Below are positions 23,301 to 37,817 of a stretch of 64,000 nucleotides of DNA, piece after piece (positions within the stretch are counted from its first letter, which is position 1; each line of letters starts with the position of its first letter). Source of the stretch: Neodiprion pinetum (Eukaryota; Arthropoda; Insecta; Hymenoptera; Diprionidae); assembly GCF_021155775.2 (NCBI RefSeq), contig NC_060237.1, positions 14,220,970 to 14,284,969 on the forward strand, written 5' to 3'. Below the pieces are notes generated by a model, which was not told the DNA's origin, made no database searches, and saw only the letters and a list, made by a program, of their open reading frames with translations. Made by a program: the position numbers and the translations under genes.

Positions 23301-23436
23301 TTGCTTTCCGCGCGGGGGCTCCTCCGGGGGGGATTACCGAGAGATCAGATCCCGTGTCCACCAAAAATTGCGTTCCAGTGGGTCTGTCTTTTACGAAAAG
23401 GCGGCTGGGTTGCGCGAGGGAATCGGTTTCAGCCAT
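20350..23436 (-). pseudogene. pol: Pol of the CsRn1-like Gypsy, interrupted by one in-frame TGA
   Basis: Polyprotein in one frame: aspartic protease (DTG at residues 27-29), reverse transcriptase (YIDD at 327-330), a TGA at 22411-22413 eleven residues after the YIDD motif, then the rest of RT, RNase H (FADAS) and integrase with an H-H-C-C zinc module and the D, D, E triad (D in HIDLV, D in TSDLGG, E in LVERL). Except for the TGA the frame is open to 20350. The stop lies inside RT, so it is more likely a disabling mutation than programmed readthrough, though TGA readthrough is not excluded. The pol ATG at 23436 overlaps the gag stop. Confidence 0.88.
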
Positions 23437-24341
23437 TAACGACTCCCGCTGGCGTTTCCCGGAAATTTACATCCCGCTGGGAAGCACTTCTTCGCGGAAT
23501 TGCCGAATTTCTTGTGGTACCAACATATGTTCGATGTTGGTGAGAGTCCGCGTGTACTCGACTTGCTGCGTGAACGGCTACGCGAGCGTTCTTTTTTCTT
23601 GCTCGTTTTGTTTTGATTGCGGCGGCCTTGGTTTGATAGCTGTTCGACTTGACGTGTGAGTGCGGCTATTTGAGCTTCGAGGCTTGATACCGCCGAAACA
23701 TTATTGCCTTTGTTTACTTGCTCGTGTACGCGATCGGCTGTCTCGCTTAGCTCGGTGAGCGTTAATTTGTTTTGTGCCACGAGGCAAATTCTAATATTTT
23801 CGGGGAGATGTGATAGCCAGCGCGCTTTAAGAATTTCCTCGTCTATGTCAGGGACGAGGCTACGCAGATGGCGTAAATGCGCTGATGGTGTGCGGTCACC
23901 AAGGCTTTCGCGGTCGAGGAGCTGTAAAATTTTTGCTTCTCTCGATTGAGAAAAACGCGCGATCAATGCTATTTTTAGCGCTTGGTACGGAAGGGTTACC
24001 GGGGGCGTGACGATAAGATTTTCTACCTCCGCGGCGTAACGCGTTGGTATGTTCGATATCGTGTGGTAGTATCGGCCGATTTCCGTTACAATACCCTGCG
24101 TTCGAAATTGCGCTTCCTGTTGCGCGAACCAGAGCGCTGGTCGTTCGGGGCAAAATGGCGGCACCCTGAGCCTTACGGGGTTCGGCGTCAGGGCCGGCGG
24201 TTGATCACCCTGCATTTCGTTTAGCGTTGACTCTCCTTGGCTCGGTTCTTGGTCTTCTCCCGGTCCTGTTCCTGAGTCTTCCAGAGCGTCCTGGTATATC
24301 ATTCGCGTGTGCTTCGCACTGCAGCACGAGAGGGGTTTCAC
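23436..24341 (-). CDS. gag: Gag of the CsRn1-like Gypsy
   Basis: 301 residues forming the capsid and nucleocapsid of the retrotransposon particle. The middle part is a typical Gypsy capsid region (PALWFAQQEAQF...). A basic tract follows a coiled-coil-like segment near 210-265. The C-terminus has C273, H276, C286 and C291 in place of the usual CCHC knuckle, as in CsRn1 and Kabuki relatives. The stop codon overlaps the pol start as TAATG, which suggests termination-reinitiation. No internal stop. Confidence 0.9.
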   Translation of the reverse strand: MKPLSCCSAKHTRMIYQDALEDSGTGPGEDQEPSQGESTLNEMQGDQPPALTPNPVRLRVPPFCPERPALWFAQQEAQFRTQGIVTEIGRYYHTISNIPTRYAAEVENLIVTPPVTLPYQALKIALIARFSQSREAKILQLLDRESLGDRTPSAHLRHLRSLVPDIDEEILKARWLSHLPENIRICLVAQNKLTLTELSETADRVHEQVNKGNNVSAVSSLEAQIAALTRQVEQLSNQGRRNQNKTSKKKERSRSRSRSKSSTRGLSPTSNICWYHKKFGNSAKKCFPAGCKFPGNASGSR

Positions 24342-24646
24342 TCACTGATTAAGCACTCAAGGTGTCTATGAATTCACTCACGCAGCACAACGTCTCTGGG
24401 TGCTCAGCCTTGCGCGAGCGGGGAGGAAAACACGCGGACACTCGTGAAAAGCAGCAATAAATTTTATGCGCGCACTACCACTTGGAGTCTCCGCCTTTGC
24501 GGTGGGAGCGAATAATAAGCGCGGCGAAAAGTTTTGGAGTCGATTTCTCAGCGCGCTAAGGGCACACTCGGCGTGGCGCGCGGGCGCGGGAAAAGAATCG
24601 CGAGAAACCGGCAGAAATATTCACGCGAGTGCAAAACGTTTCTACA

Positions 24647-24663
24647 TCACGTCGGGGTCACCA
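24647..24663 (-). other. Primer binding site, tRNA-Trp
   Basis: The plus strand reads TCACGTCGGGGTCACCA, identical to the 3' end of animal tRNA-Trp with CCA as I know it. One base separates it from the 5' LTR. Confidence 0.85.
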
Positions 24664-24664
24664 A

Positions 24665-24970
24665 TGTGGGATCTGTATTACTGGGATCCTACGTATTAAA
24701 GCGTGCGATGGGTGAAATATAAAAGGATGTTTATTAGGTTTTACAGGTGCGTGGATACGGAGATCCGGTTATAGCGCGGTTACAATAACAGTACTCTAGC
24801 GTGTGTTGATTTTGACTATCTGCGAGGTGATGCGAAGGATCTTCGCTCTCGTTTTTGCCCGCTGGAGTGAGGAAAGCGCGCTGAGGATTATTTCCGAAAT
24901 TGGGCGATAAACGCCGAGCATTGCCTCGCTCTAATACTAGACCAAGTGCGTGTATGTGGCAGGCGCCACA
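24665..24970 (-). repeat. 5' LTR of the CsRn1-like Gypsy
   Basis: 306 bp; begins on the minus strand with TGTGGCGCCTGCC and ends CCCACA. It should carry the promoter. A few substitutions separate it from the 3' LTR, for example G to T near 24676 and G to A near 24944. Confidence 0.92.
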
Positions 24971-25285
24971 TATATATATGTATATATATGTATATATATT
25001 TATATATATCTATATTATACCTTAATATAATAGAATATAAATGAAGTTGATTGAGGTGAATAATGTAATAAAATGAAAAATGATTGTGAATGGAAAAAAT
25101 TATACAAAAATGAAATAAAATAAAAAATAAGCGGATAATTAAAAATATTTAGGATTCTTCTGATAATTAAAAATAATTTCAAAAAATTGAAATATTGTGG
25201 AAAAAATTTTTTTTTCTCAATTTCCCTTTTTTTAAAAGTAAATTGAAAATCATAATATACACATATATATTTATATATATATACG

Positions 25286-25352
<67 letters not shown>

Positions 25353-25383
25353 ATATATATATATACATATATATGTATATATT

Positions 25384-25422
<39 letters not shown>

Positions 25423-25794
25423 ATATTCATGTATATACATATATATATTTATATATATACGTATATATATGTATACATATATATATATATAGATATATAT
25501 GTATATATATTTATATATATTCATATTATACATTAATATAGTAGAATATAAATAGAGGTAATTGAGGTAAATAATGTAATAAAATAAAAAATAATTGTGA
25601 TTGGAAAAATCATGAAAAAATGAAATAAAATGAAAAATAAGCGAATAAATAAAAATATCTGGGATTTTTCTGATAATTATACATAATTTCAAAAAATTGA
25701 AATATTGTGGAAAAAATTTTTTTTTTTCTAATTTCCTATTTTTCAAAAGTAAATTGAAAATTTTAATATACATATGTATATATATACATATATA
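24971..25794. repeat. AT-rich satellite, short monomers with (TA)n runs
   Basis: Two short monomers (about 25010-25260 and 25530-25780), each ATTAATATAATAGAATATAA... through a GGATTCTTCTGATAATT-like block to an AATTGAAAAT tail, with (TA)n tracts between. Frames read through it are low-complexity isoleucine-tyrosine repeats and are not genes. Confidence 0.85.
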
Positions 25795-28700
25795 CCGGGA
25801 CAATCTCTTGAAACTATACATATAATGCGCATGCGCGAGTTCTATCGGCTGCTCGGGCAGGCTGGCCACTCCGAGTTTCAGCTGTCAAACTCTGTTTCTG
25901 GCGGCGTTGTAGTTCATACGAATTTTTGAGGTTAGAATCTCAAACAGTCGAGGTAGTGACTCGGAAAGTTGATGCTAATGCCCTTTGAAAATTGGCTTTA
26001 TTCGACTGAAATGAGAAATCTGTTTAAATGTTGGGTGCTTGGAAGAAACGCAGCAGGTAGGTGGGAACATTTTATTTGATCACTTTTATTATTTTGTACA
26101 TTAGAAATAACAATGAAATTTTTTTATATCAACAGGTGATACGGCCAAAATAATTACATCTCTAATATTTACTGTTATCTGCCTATTCAATTTATCACCC
26201 GTACAAAGATCATCGCCGCTTTCAAGCAACTAAGGAACTTTTCCACTCTCTTGTGATTTCAGGTGGTAATATTGAATTTTATCACTTTTTGAAAATAAGA
26301 CATTAAACCGAGCGTTCAAGAAATTTAAATATCTCACTATCTGTAACAGAATGGTAAATCTTTTTTTTTCTCGAGAATAGTTCAACAAAATTCATCAATA
26401 GTCGATAGTCAATGTATTTTTTCCGATCAATAAATTATTGCTACTACTATTAAAAATTTTCTAATGATTATCAGAGCTCATTTCGCAAATTTTCAATGAT
26501 TTTCGATTAAATAAATGAAGGGAACCTAATACTCAAATTGAAAATTCAAGTAATATTAGATTTATTAAAATGATTTCTGTATTTCATGTCAGTGCGGTTC
26601 GAAACAAAGAAAATCTAATCGAAAGCGTAGAACTCAGGAACGTAAATCACATCCTGTGACACAAGTTGAAAATCAAGTTTCTCAAAATGCGCCTCAATGT
26701 CACAATTAGCTTCAAGGACAATCATGTTTTAGAGTAATGTCAGAACATTATTACGAGGATCTTGACTTATTGGATTCAAGATTGTGTCCCTTGTTCCATC
26801 AAAATAAATGAATATCTAATTTTTAACGAAGTTTATGAAGATTTTTTTCTAAATAATGTAATCCCATACAATATCTTGTTCATAGTCCTCCGAACATCAC
26901 CTTCTAACAAGGATATTTGGAAAGGGTCCCTTTGTTGCAGAAACCATTATAAAATTCTTGGTTTTCAATTCGTGCTACTGAATAACTCTGTGTTTCAGGT
27001 TCCATTTTCAATCTCAAAATGGGATTTTTTTTGCTCCAGATAATGCTAACATGAAATGCAGGAATAATTGCGGTACATGGAGATTCACAAGCTTTCAGTC
27101 TTAGCGTAGGACCCTAGAAAGAGTGTAAAATCGAATTTGGTTTCAAGTTATCGTGCAACTAGCTAGCCAGATGACACCGTCAACTAAGATTAAATTTAAA
27201 GACATTTTTAATTGAACTCATTTAACAGTTCTAGATTTAGATTGATTCAGTTTGCCTAGCAAAATTCAACCCTACAATCTAATTGAGGACTTGAAAAACT
27301 ATTTATCTGAATTCAATGCCAAAGAGAGTAAAAGTAAGCTTCAAAATAAGATACCAAATCAAATGGTATAAAGTTTGAAAAACAATGCTGGTCAATAATA
27401 ATGCTCAAATTACAATGGTGCACAGAATGATTCCTCGGTAGAATGAATTGGCAGCAACGGTTAAGTAACAAACTTATCGCTATTGGCTCGATCAATGTAA
27501 AATGATGGGATATTCAGCTATTATGATCTGTAGTATATCCCGCTCTTCAATTTTGCCTCAACTGATGTTAAGAAGGTGGCGATGGCCTGATAAAATTCAC
27601 TCTGGCACCTGATGTCTGACGAAACAACCAGGTTCGATGGTTCTAATGATTGCACCGCTCGAGAAACCAGGATCCTTGCCACCTAAACGTTTTGACCATC
27701 AGGTAAGGCATAATTTTCCTCGTGTTAATTAAAGTTTAAACTTCGAGCCTGCTGAAAAAAAAGGAATTTCATCATTAAATCCATGTTAAAATATTGTCAT
27801 TGTCAAAGATCACGTAATTGGAAATTTACTTACATGCTTCCATGCCTGACAAATTTATTCCCGCTTTGACAATGAATTATTGCGTACCTGAAAATATTAG
27901 AAGCTATTATTATCAAACAGGATCTTTCGGTATTTTTGAAGGCAAAAAAAAAGGCAGCACTTTCTGAAAGGCAACCAATGGCCAGACGAGGAGTGATCAG
28001 AAGAGTGGAGATTGGTCTCCCAGTGTTATCGGACGATTGTCTTGTAAGTTATTGTTTTGTTTTCTGATTTTTTATTAATAGCATGATTTACACTGTAATA
28101 TTAACTGTTGTTCTTTTTCTCTTTTTATTCTTGGATATCTGGTGAACCCTATTTGTTAACGGATCATTGATTGTTGTACAATGGAGCTGCAAAAACTTTG
28201 TCAACTAATCGATGATGTCGGCGAGGGTTTTTGTGAGTATTGCGTCGAGTACGTTTTCTGTTAATTGCTACTCTTTGTCCTCCTAAGCTTCGTGTTTAAG
28301 ATGAATAATTTCTTTATTCCTTGTTACTCATTTCTTTTATTAATTTCATGTTCATCGGCACTAATTACTGACTTCTGGAGCACTGCACCGTAACGAATCT
28401 ACTCTGGAAATACCTTCTACTGAGTCTCGACCATTCATTTATTTTTAATTTTATGTAAATAAAGAATCTGTTCACAATAAACATTGTTTTTACTTACCTA
28501 CCTCTGTTTGTCCAGACTCCCACTTGGTAATGACATTTCACGTTGAATTTCAGATTTCTTCTTTCAATAAATAACACCCAATTTCTGTATCATTTGATAT
28601 TTGCTTTTCCGTTGAATTCTTTATTGCGTCGGTTGAATATCTTCCGAAACCAACCACGGTATTGCCGAACGATACTATTCTTCTTAGACAATTCACGCTA

Positions 28701-28895
28701 CGTAAAAATAAACAGCAGCATAACCTCAATCCACGGCTTTACGCGCGAGAGAATTACAGCTTTTGTTTCATTTTGTGTACGATGGCGCCTTGCTTAACAG
28801 ATGAAAACATCACCGCGGCGCGATTTCACCGACCAATGGGATTAAATTATTTGGCGCATGCGCGTTATATGTATAGTTTCAAAAGATTGTCCCGG
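25795..28895 (+). mobile_element. Unassigned DNA transposon with 42 bp inverted ends, copy 1
   Basis: The ends are CCGGGACAATCTCTTGAAAC at 25795 and its complement ending at 28895. The inverted match runs about 42 bp through ATACATATAA to GCGCATGCGC with two differences. TA flanks both ends. The 3.1 kb interior has intron-like GT-AG boundaries (for example donor GTAGGT near 26055 and acceptor ACAG near 26137) and short frames, including 26762-27043 (93 codons) and a stretch near 27890-28045 ending in IGLPVLSDDCLV at a GTAAGT donor. I do not recognise a transposase domain. It may be a decayed spliced transposase, a captured gene or a non-autonomous element. Confidence 0.75.
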
Positions 28896-32099
<3,204 letters not shown>

Positions 32100-32717
32100 A
32101 CAAGGTGACCCTAAATTGCCTCCCACGGACTAGCCAGCATGATACCTCGTTAAAATCCAACCGAGAATTTCGTTTTCTGAAGCTCGTCCGACGCATAGTT
32201 TTTGAATTATAAGCGATAGCGCTAGGCCAATCAGAGTGCACCATGTCATGTAAATTTGCCGCCACGGAAATTGCTGTTTTGTTCGTCTGGGTGAATTATT
32301 ATTATTCGTTTACGAATTAAATATCGACACCTCCCCTCTCTCGCTGCTGTACCCATTATGCTTGAGGATGCGCTTCTGTTTACACACACAAGTGTGCCGC
32401 CCATGGATGTGCGGCCGGCAGCGTGTGCCGCGGCAACAATACCGAGGTCAGCGCCCGAGAAGGGGCACAACAAGGAGAGAGGGGAGGTGCCGATATTTAA
32501 TTCGTAAACGAATGATAATAATTCACTCAGTCGAACAAAACAGCAATTTCCGTGGCGGCAAATCTAGATGAAATGATGCACTCTGATTGGCCTAGCGCTG
32601 TCGCTTAGAATTCAAAAACCATGCGTCGGACGAGCTTCCGGAAAATGAATTCTGGGTTGGATTTCAACGAGGTATCATACTAGCTAGTCCGTGGGAGGCA
32701 ATTTAGGGACACCCTGT
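32100..32717. mobile_element. 618 bp MITE, compact member of the ACAGGGTGTCCC family
   Basis: Begins ACAAGGTGACCCTAAATTGC and ends with the complement of ACAGGGTGTCCCTAAATTGC; TA flanks both. The arms are about 250 bp and the GC-richer middle is not symmetric. The body (GCTCGTCCGACGCATAGTTT, CACGGAAATTGCTGTTTT) is shared with the 2.5 kb and 4.75 kb elements. It is inserted between satellite monomers. No coding capacity. Confidence 0.85.
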
Positions 32718-32737
32718 ATAAATATACACAATTATGT

Positions 32738-32794
<57 letters not shown>

Positions 32795-32837
32795 TATATA
32801 CATATATACATATATATATATGTATATATGTATACAT

Positions 32838-32872
<35 letters not shown>

Positions 32873-33386
32873 CATATATATATACATATATACATATATA
32901 TATATGTATGTATACTTATATCAAAGATTAATATAATAAAATATAAATGGAGGTTATTAGGTTAAATAATTCAATAAAATAAAAAATGATTTATTTAAAT
33001 AAATTATTTTTTTTAAATTAAGAAATCGATAAGTTTCAAAAATAAAAATATGAAATTATATCAATGATAATTCATCCATCTGTATTTTTTCTTCAAATTT
33101 CATAACTAGTTTTAATACATTGTATAAATGTTCCAAATTACAATTTATAAAGTATATTAAATGGCATTTTTCTGATGGATAATATTTTTATTTTAATTAA
33201 TATGTGAGCAAATAATTAAAAAATATTTAGGATTTTTCCAATAATCATACATAATTTTGAAAAATTTCAATAATGTGAAAAAAATTTTTCGTCAACAAGT
33301 TTCCTTTTTTTGAAAGAAAATTAAAAATTATAACACATATATAAATATACACACATAAATACATATATATATATATATATATATAA

Positions 33387-33460
<74 letters not shown>

Positions 33461-33495
33461 GTGTATATATATGTATATATGTATATTGTTATATG

Positions 33496-33526
<31 letters not shown>

Positions 33527-34001
33527 ACTTATATCAGAGAATAATATAATAAAAAATAAATGTCGGTAATTGGGTTAAATAATTCAATGAAATAAAAAAT
33601 GATTTATTTTGATAAATTGTTTTTCTTGAATTAAAAAATGATCGATTTATAAAAATAAAAATATGAAATTAAATAAATAATTATTTATCTATCTGTATGT
33701 TGTCTTTAAATTTCATAACTCGTTTTAATCCATTGTATAAATGTTCCAAATTACAATTTATAAAGTAAATTAAATGGCATTTTTCTCATGAATAATATTT
33801 TTATTTCAATTAATATGTGGGCAGATAATTAAGAAATATTTCGGATTTTGCTAATAATCATACTCAATTTTGAAAAATTGAAATATTGTAAAAAAAATTT
33901 TTCGTCAGAAAGTTCTCTTTTTTTGAAAGAAAATTAAAAATCATAAAACATATATAAATATATACATATATATGTATATATGTATAAATATATATATATA
34001 G
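32718..34001. repeat. AT-rich satellite, long monomers
   Basis: Two long monomers from about 32913 and 33525, each preceded by a (TA)n tract of 100-200 bp. Same landmarks as the monomers before the MITE. Confidence 0.85.
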
Positions 34002-34279
34002 TGTTACAAAGGGTGAAATCACCCGTTTTGCCCCCTCTTTAATGATCTAGTAGTCAGCATAGATAAAAGACGTTTATAAACCTCTTATGTCTTTAAAAAG
34101 AATAAGGTTGCTGCGCCAACCGATATTATTGTAAAAACAGTCTTGTTTCAGACTTTAAACAAGAAACACGTATATTGCATTAAAAGCATTCATCACGATA
34201 TTTTTGTTCACGCCTTTGATTTGATAATAAGTAAACTCGCGGATCCATATTTTATTAACGTAACGCCTAAATCGTTACA
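34002..34279 (+). repeat. Solo LTR inside a (TA)n run
   Basis: 278 bp, TGTTACAAAGGG...CGTTACA, with AT runs on both sides. It is about 99 percent identical by eye to the LTR at 36598-36875 but in the opposite orientation. Confidence 0.88.
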
Positions 34280-34314
<35 letters not shown>

Positions 34315-34317
34315 AAT

Positions 34318-34377
<60 letters not shown>

Positions 34378-34391
34378 GCACACATATATCA
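34280..34391. repeat. (TA)n run with TGCACACA interruptions
   Basis: Alternating AT with two AAATGCACACA interruptions; continues the target of the solo LTR. Confidence 0.9.
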
Positions 34392-34910
34392 TCGACCTCG
34401 AAAAATAATCGTGGCTCTTTTCACATTATTCAACCAAAGCCTATCCGACACGAAACTCGATTCTGAAGAAAAAGGTTTTAGAAAAACTTGGCCGGCTGTA
34501 GTTTCTACAATTATAACCAAAACGGCAGCCGATAAAGAAGAAAAGGTTTGATTTACTAGCCAATCCTCATGAACCTCATGAATAGTTCTGAGTAGCTCTA
34601 AGGAAATGCTCGATTCCTCCTCACGAGAACGAAAGAAGTTTCTGGGGAAACTCGCAAATGAACAATCAAATCTACTCTGAGCTCAGACGAGCGAATGAGA
34701 AGATCGAAATTTTTCATCAATAAATGAGATTTGAAGTCGCGAAAATTTACCTAACCTTCGACGAGCTTCATTTTCCTGACAGGCAATAAAATAGGTTGGA
34801 AATGCCTGTCACGCATAACCAAAATAATTCAAAGAAAGAGGTTAACTCCAATGATAATTTTATATAAAAACGTCTGAAACTAGTTCCTCAAACCAGCCTC
34901 AGAAGAAGAG

Positions 34911-36524
34911 TTAGTTTGAGGATTGAGGATTTTCTTCCCCAACCTCTTTATCTCTTCTTCGCCAATTATAGGAGTCTGAATGCGAGTTTTGTATCATTTC
35001 TCTACTATTCTTTTTAAGTAAAAAGCAATGATTAGCATCATGTCCTATTTTATGACAAAATAAACACGTTACTACATTTTGATCTGTCATAACTGCGCCT
35101 CTAATTTCGTGTTTGTTACTCTGATTCTGAAGAGAACCACGATTTACACGATTATAATACTTGTTATTATTTTTATTTCTATAATTTTGAGGTTTTGATT
35201 CCTCCGAGTGTTCAAAGCTTCGTCTTTCTGAGGTGTTTTCGGACACCTTAATCCGACGAAGCTTGTTCAGCCAAAAATATTGCTTTCTCATTGCCTCCAC
35301 CTCGAGGGCTTTGGCTTTTGCCTCCCGCAGAGAAGTGAGGCCCGATGTCCCAACGGCCATTTTAATTTCTGGATCACTAATTGCGTTTAGAAAGGCTTGA
35401 GTCGCTAATAAATTACGAGACGGCTCGTGATCTGGCAATGCTACACGTGAAAGCCGTTCTATATCCTGGCTAAGAGACGCGAGGTCTTCGTCTCGTCCTT
35501 GTCTCCTAGTCTGTAATTGAGCCGTGTACAGTTTCGTCAAGTGGTCATTCCCGTATCTTAACTTTAATGCAGAACCAAGTTTTTCATAATCAGAGATTTC
35601 TTCCTCAGACAACGCCGTTAAAACATTCAAAGCCGGCGTTCGAAGACAGGAGGCAAGACTGTGGGCCCTCATGGCGGAGTCCCACTGATTATGTTTAGCA
35701 ATTGTATTAAACTGGCGTTCATAATCCGCCCATGGAATTTTTCCGTCAAAAATTGGCGGTTTTAAAGGATAAAGAGGTTTCTCATTAATCTGAGAAACAA
35801 CCTCAGGAAATCTCGAATTACTTAATTGATTAAAATGAGAACATTGAGGCCGAACTTGAGTCAAAGACTCGGAAAAACCAGCCTCATTATTTATTCTCAT
35901 TCTACTAATTGGAGATTCATCTACTCTCCTAATAAAAGGCACAGACCTTGATTCAGGAACATCCTGGGTTCGACCTGGATGTTGGACCTCCTGAACAGTA
36001 GGAACTGGAACAGGAGAGGGAACAGGAGAGGGAAGCGGAGTAACAACTCTGGAACCCTGCGGTGTAACAGCTGGTCCCTCAGTGCCGCTCATCTGATGAA
36101 CGGACTGAAGAGCCGCCACAGTTGTCCGGAGCAATTCGTGTAGACTAGTCTCGGAACGCTCTTGAGCTTCTCTGTCTAGCCTCCGCTGCTCCAACTGAGA
36201 GGTAAGCTCCCTTTCTCGCTGCTCTAACTGAGAGGCAAGCTCCCTTTCTCGCTGTTCTCGTTGCTCTTGAAGCAACTGGACAAGTTGTTGTTGTTGTTGT
36301 CTTGCCGAATCCAGAAGCTGCCGTTGATAACGTTCGGCGGCTTCTTGTTGTTGGCTCATAATTTTTAGTAGGTCGATTTGTGAAACTGAGACCATCGTAG
36401 GGACAGGTAAAGAGTCCACTGAAGGTGCACAAATATACTCGGGAAGCCGCGGATTTTCGATGATAGAATGTTCTTCACCGCCACTTTCCCGACGACGAGA
36501 GCGTGTTAAACGACCGCTACTCAT
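34911..36524 (-). CDS. gag: Gag-like protein of an LTR retrotransposon
   Basis: 537 residues. The N-terminus is basic (RLTRSRRR). A long glutamine- and glutamate-rich coiled coil spans about 60-140 with an ELASQLEQRERELTSQLEQ duplication. A capsid region follows at about 245-420 (LKPPIFDGKIPWADYERQF, typical of Gypsy-type gag). A CCHC zinc knuckle lies at about 487-500 (CLFCHKIGHDANHC). Intact, with its own 5' LTR and primer site, so it could be expressed and packaged in trans even without pol. Clade unassigned. Confidence 0.85.
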   Translation of the reverse strand: MSSGRLTRSRRRESGGEEHSIIENPRLPEYICAPSVDSLPVPTMVSVSQIDLLKIMSQQQEAAERYQRQLLDSARQQQQQLVQLLQEQREQRERELASQLEQRERELTSQLEQRRLDREAQERSETSLHELLRTTVAALQSVHQMSGTEGPAVTPQGSRVVTPLPSPVPSPVPVPTVQEVQHPGRTQDVPESRSVPFIRRVDESPISRMRINNEAGFSESLTQVRPQCSHFNQLSNSRFPEVVSQINEKPLYPLKPPIFDGKIPWADYERQFNTIAKHNQWDSAMRAHSLASCLRTPALNVLTALSEEEISDYEKLGSALKLRYGNDHLTKLYTAQLQTRRQGRDEDLASLSQDIERLSRVALPDHEPSRNLLATQAFLNAISDPEIKMAVGTSGLTSLREAKAKALEVEAMRKQYFWLNKLRRIKVSENTSERRSFEHSEESKPQNYRNKNNNKYYNRVNRGSLQNQSNKHEIRGAVMTDQNVVTCLFCHKIGHDANHCFLLKKNSREMIQNSHSDSYNWRRRDKEVGEENPQSSN

Positions 36525-36577
36525 AGTTTATTTCACTATTTCACGCACTGAATCAACTCGATTAATAAGAACTCAAG

Positions 36578-36595
36578 ATCCCGCTTCTGACACCA
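36578..36595 (-). other. Primer binding site, probably tRNA-Leu
   Basis: The plus strand reads ATCCCGCTTCTGACACCA, two bases inside the LTR. The match to a tRNA-Leu 3' end is from memory. Confidence 0.6.
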
Positions 36596-36597
36596 AT

Positions 36598-36875
36598 TGT
36601 AACGATTTAGGCGTTACGTTAATAAAATATGGATCCGCGAGTTTACTTATTATCAAATCAAAGGCGTGAACAAAAATATCGTGATAAATGCTTTTAATAC
36701 AATATACGTGTTTCTTGTTTAAAGTCTGAAACAAGACTGTTTTTACAATAATATCGGTTGGCGCAGCAACTTTATTCTTTTTAAAGACATAAGAGGTTTA
36801 TAAACGTCTTTTATCTATGCTGACTACTAGATCATTAAAGAGGGGGCAAAACGGGTGATTTCACCCTTTGTAACA
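36598..36875 (-). repeat. 5' LTR of the gag-only element
   Basis: 278 bp, reads TGTTACAAAGGG...CGTTACA on minus. Same family as 34002-34279. Confidence 0.88.
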
Positions 36876-36880
36876 CTAAT

Positions 36881-37041
36881 TGTAACGATTTAGGCGTTAC
36901 GTTAATAAAATATGGATCCGCGAGTTTACTCATTATCAAATCAAAGGCGTGAACAAAAATATCGTGATAAATGCTTTTAATGCAATATACGTGTTTCTTG
37001 TTTAAAGTCTGAAACAAGACTGTTTTTACAATAATCGGTTG
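36881..37041 (-). repeat. LTR fragment in tandem with the 5' LTR
   Basis: The last 161 bp of the same LTR, separated from the full LTR by CTAAT on plus. A 2 bp deletion is present near its broken end. Left by an older copy or by unequal recombination between LTRs. Confidence 0.8.
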
Positions 37042-37066
37042 TTATTATATTTATATGTATGTATAC

Positions 37067-37817
37067 TGTAAGTACTCGTTTTTTTTGTGAAAATAAAAGA
37101 AAAAAAAAGACGTGAATTCGATGGACAGGCTTACAAGACGTTATGAGAACGATAATAAATACGAGTTTGACTCTCTGTTGAATAAATTAAATATCAATAA
37201 CATGTAAATGGAATATAAATAAAATTTACGTAAAATGGTCGACAAAATTGTAAAGGTAAAATAGTATAGATAAAATAGTTTAAATAAACAGATTGATAAA
37301 TGGTAAAAACAAAAGTGTACACAAAAAAAAAGATCAAAAGTTATTCATTCACACATCCAAACATTCACACAATTTAAAAATACGCCTTCAATACACAAGA
37401 CGTTAAAATTAACTTGTCCCTTGTCTTTATCGTCGAATACCGTTGCACCAGATGAATCACTTGCCAATCCGGGTATTATGCGCTTCTCCACTCTCGTTTG
37501 ATGGATGCTTAGAAATCTTGTGTCCACCTTCAGGTTGCGTCGTTTATTCACGTTGAGATGGGAGATGAGAACAGCAGGGATCGTAATGACGTCGAAAATT
37601 CAGTGAACTGGTACTGTGTATTTGGATCTTTAGGAGATCTTAAAATCGACTTGGTTTTCGACTTCTGCGGAGTATTATAATTGTCGGGCCGTACGGGTTG
37701 GTGTCTTTCCGCAGAGTCGTCGAAACGTTCAACCGTTTCTCCCGCCTGACGCCTAGATCGGGATGGCTGTGTCCAGCAAAACTTCGCGGGCATTTTGAAT
37801 TTTAGGATGTCGTTACA
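37067..37817 (-). repeat. 3' LTR of the 7.1 kb Gypsy
   Basis: 751 bp, starting TGTAAGTACTCG and ending CGTTACA on plus. The polypurine tract AAAAAAGGGGGGTAAA (minus) abuts it at 37818-37833. It differs from the 5' LTR at a handful of sites, for example near 37177, 37700 and 37741. Confidence 0.92.

Larger units (their letters stand above)
19890..24970 (-). mobile_element. Ty3/Gypsy retrotransposon, CsRn1-like, full length
   Basis: Two 306 bp LTRs flank gag and pol on the minus strand. The primer site matches tRNA-Trp, and gag ends in a C-H-C-C zinc motif; both are hallmarks of the CsRn1 clade. The element sits in a (TA)n run, so the target duplication cannot be read. It lies 20 bp outside the end of the giant element copy A. 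Pol has one in-frame stop. The LTRs differ at only a few sites, so the insertion is recent. Confidence 0.9.
34392..37041 (-). mobile_element. Truncated LTR retrotransposon: LTR fragment, LTR, primer site and gag
   Basis: Reading on minus: LTR fragment 37041-36881, five bases, full LTR 36875-36598, primer site, gag 36524-34911, then about 520 bases of unrecognised sequence to 34392. No pol and no LTR in the matching orientation on the far side. The nearest LTR to the left (34002-34279) is inverted. The downstream 34392-34910 contains several stops and may be a decayed start of pol. Confidence 0.8.

Noticed and set aside
25015..25869. 284-codon frame and others made of isoleucine and tyrosine at 25195-25541, 28662-29673, 31344-31691 and 32680-32936
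   Set aside because: These are readings of (TA)n tracts and satellite, low complexity, and not genes.
37548..37793. 81-codon frame in both LTRs of the 7.1 kb Gypsy
   Set aside because: Lies in LTR sequence, no domain; open in both because the LTRs are nearly identical.
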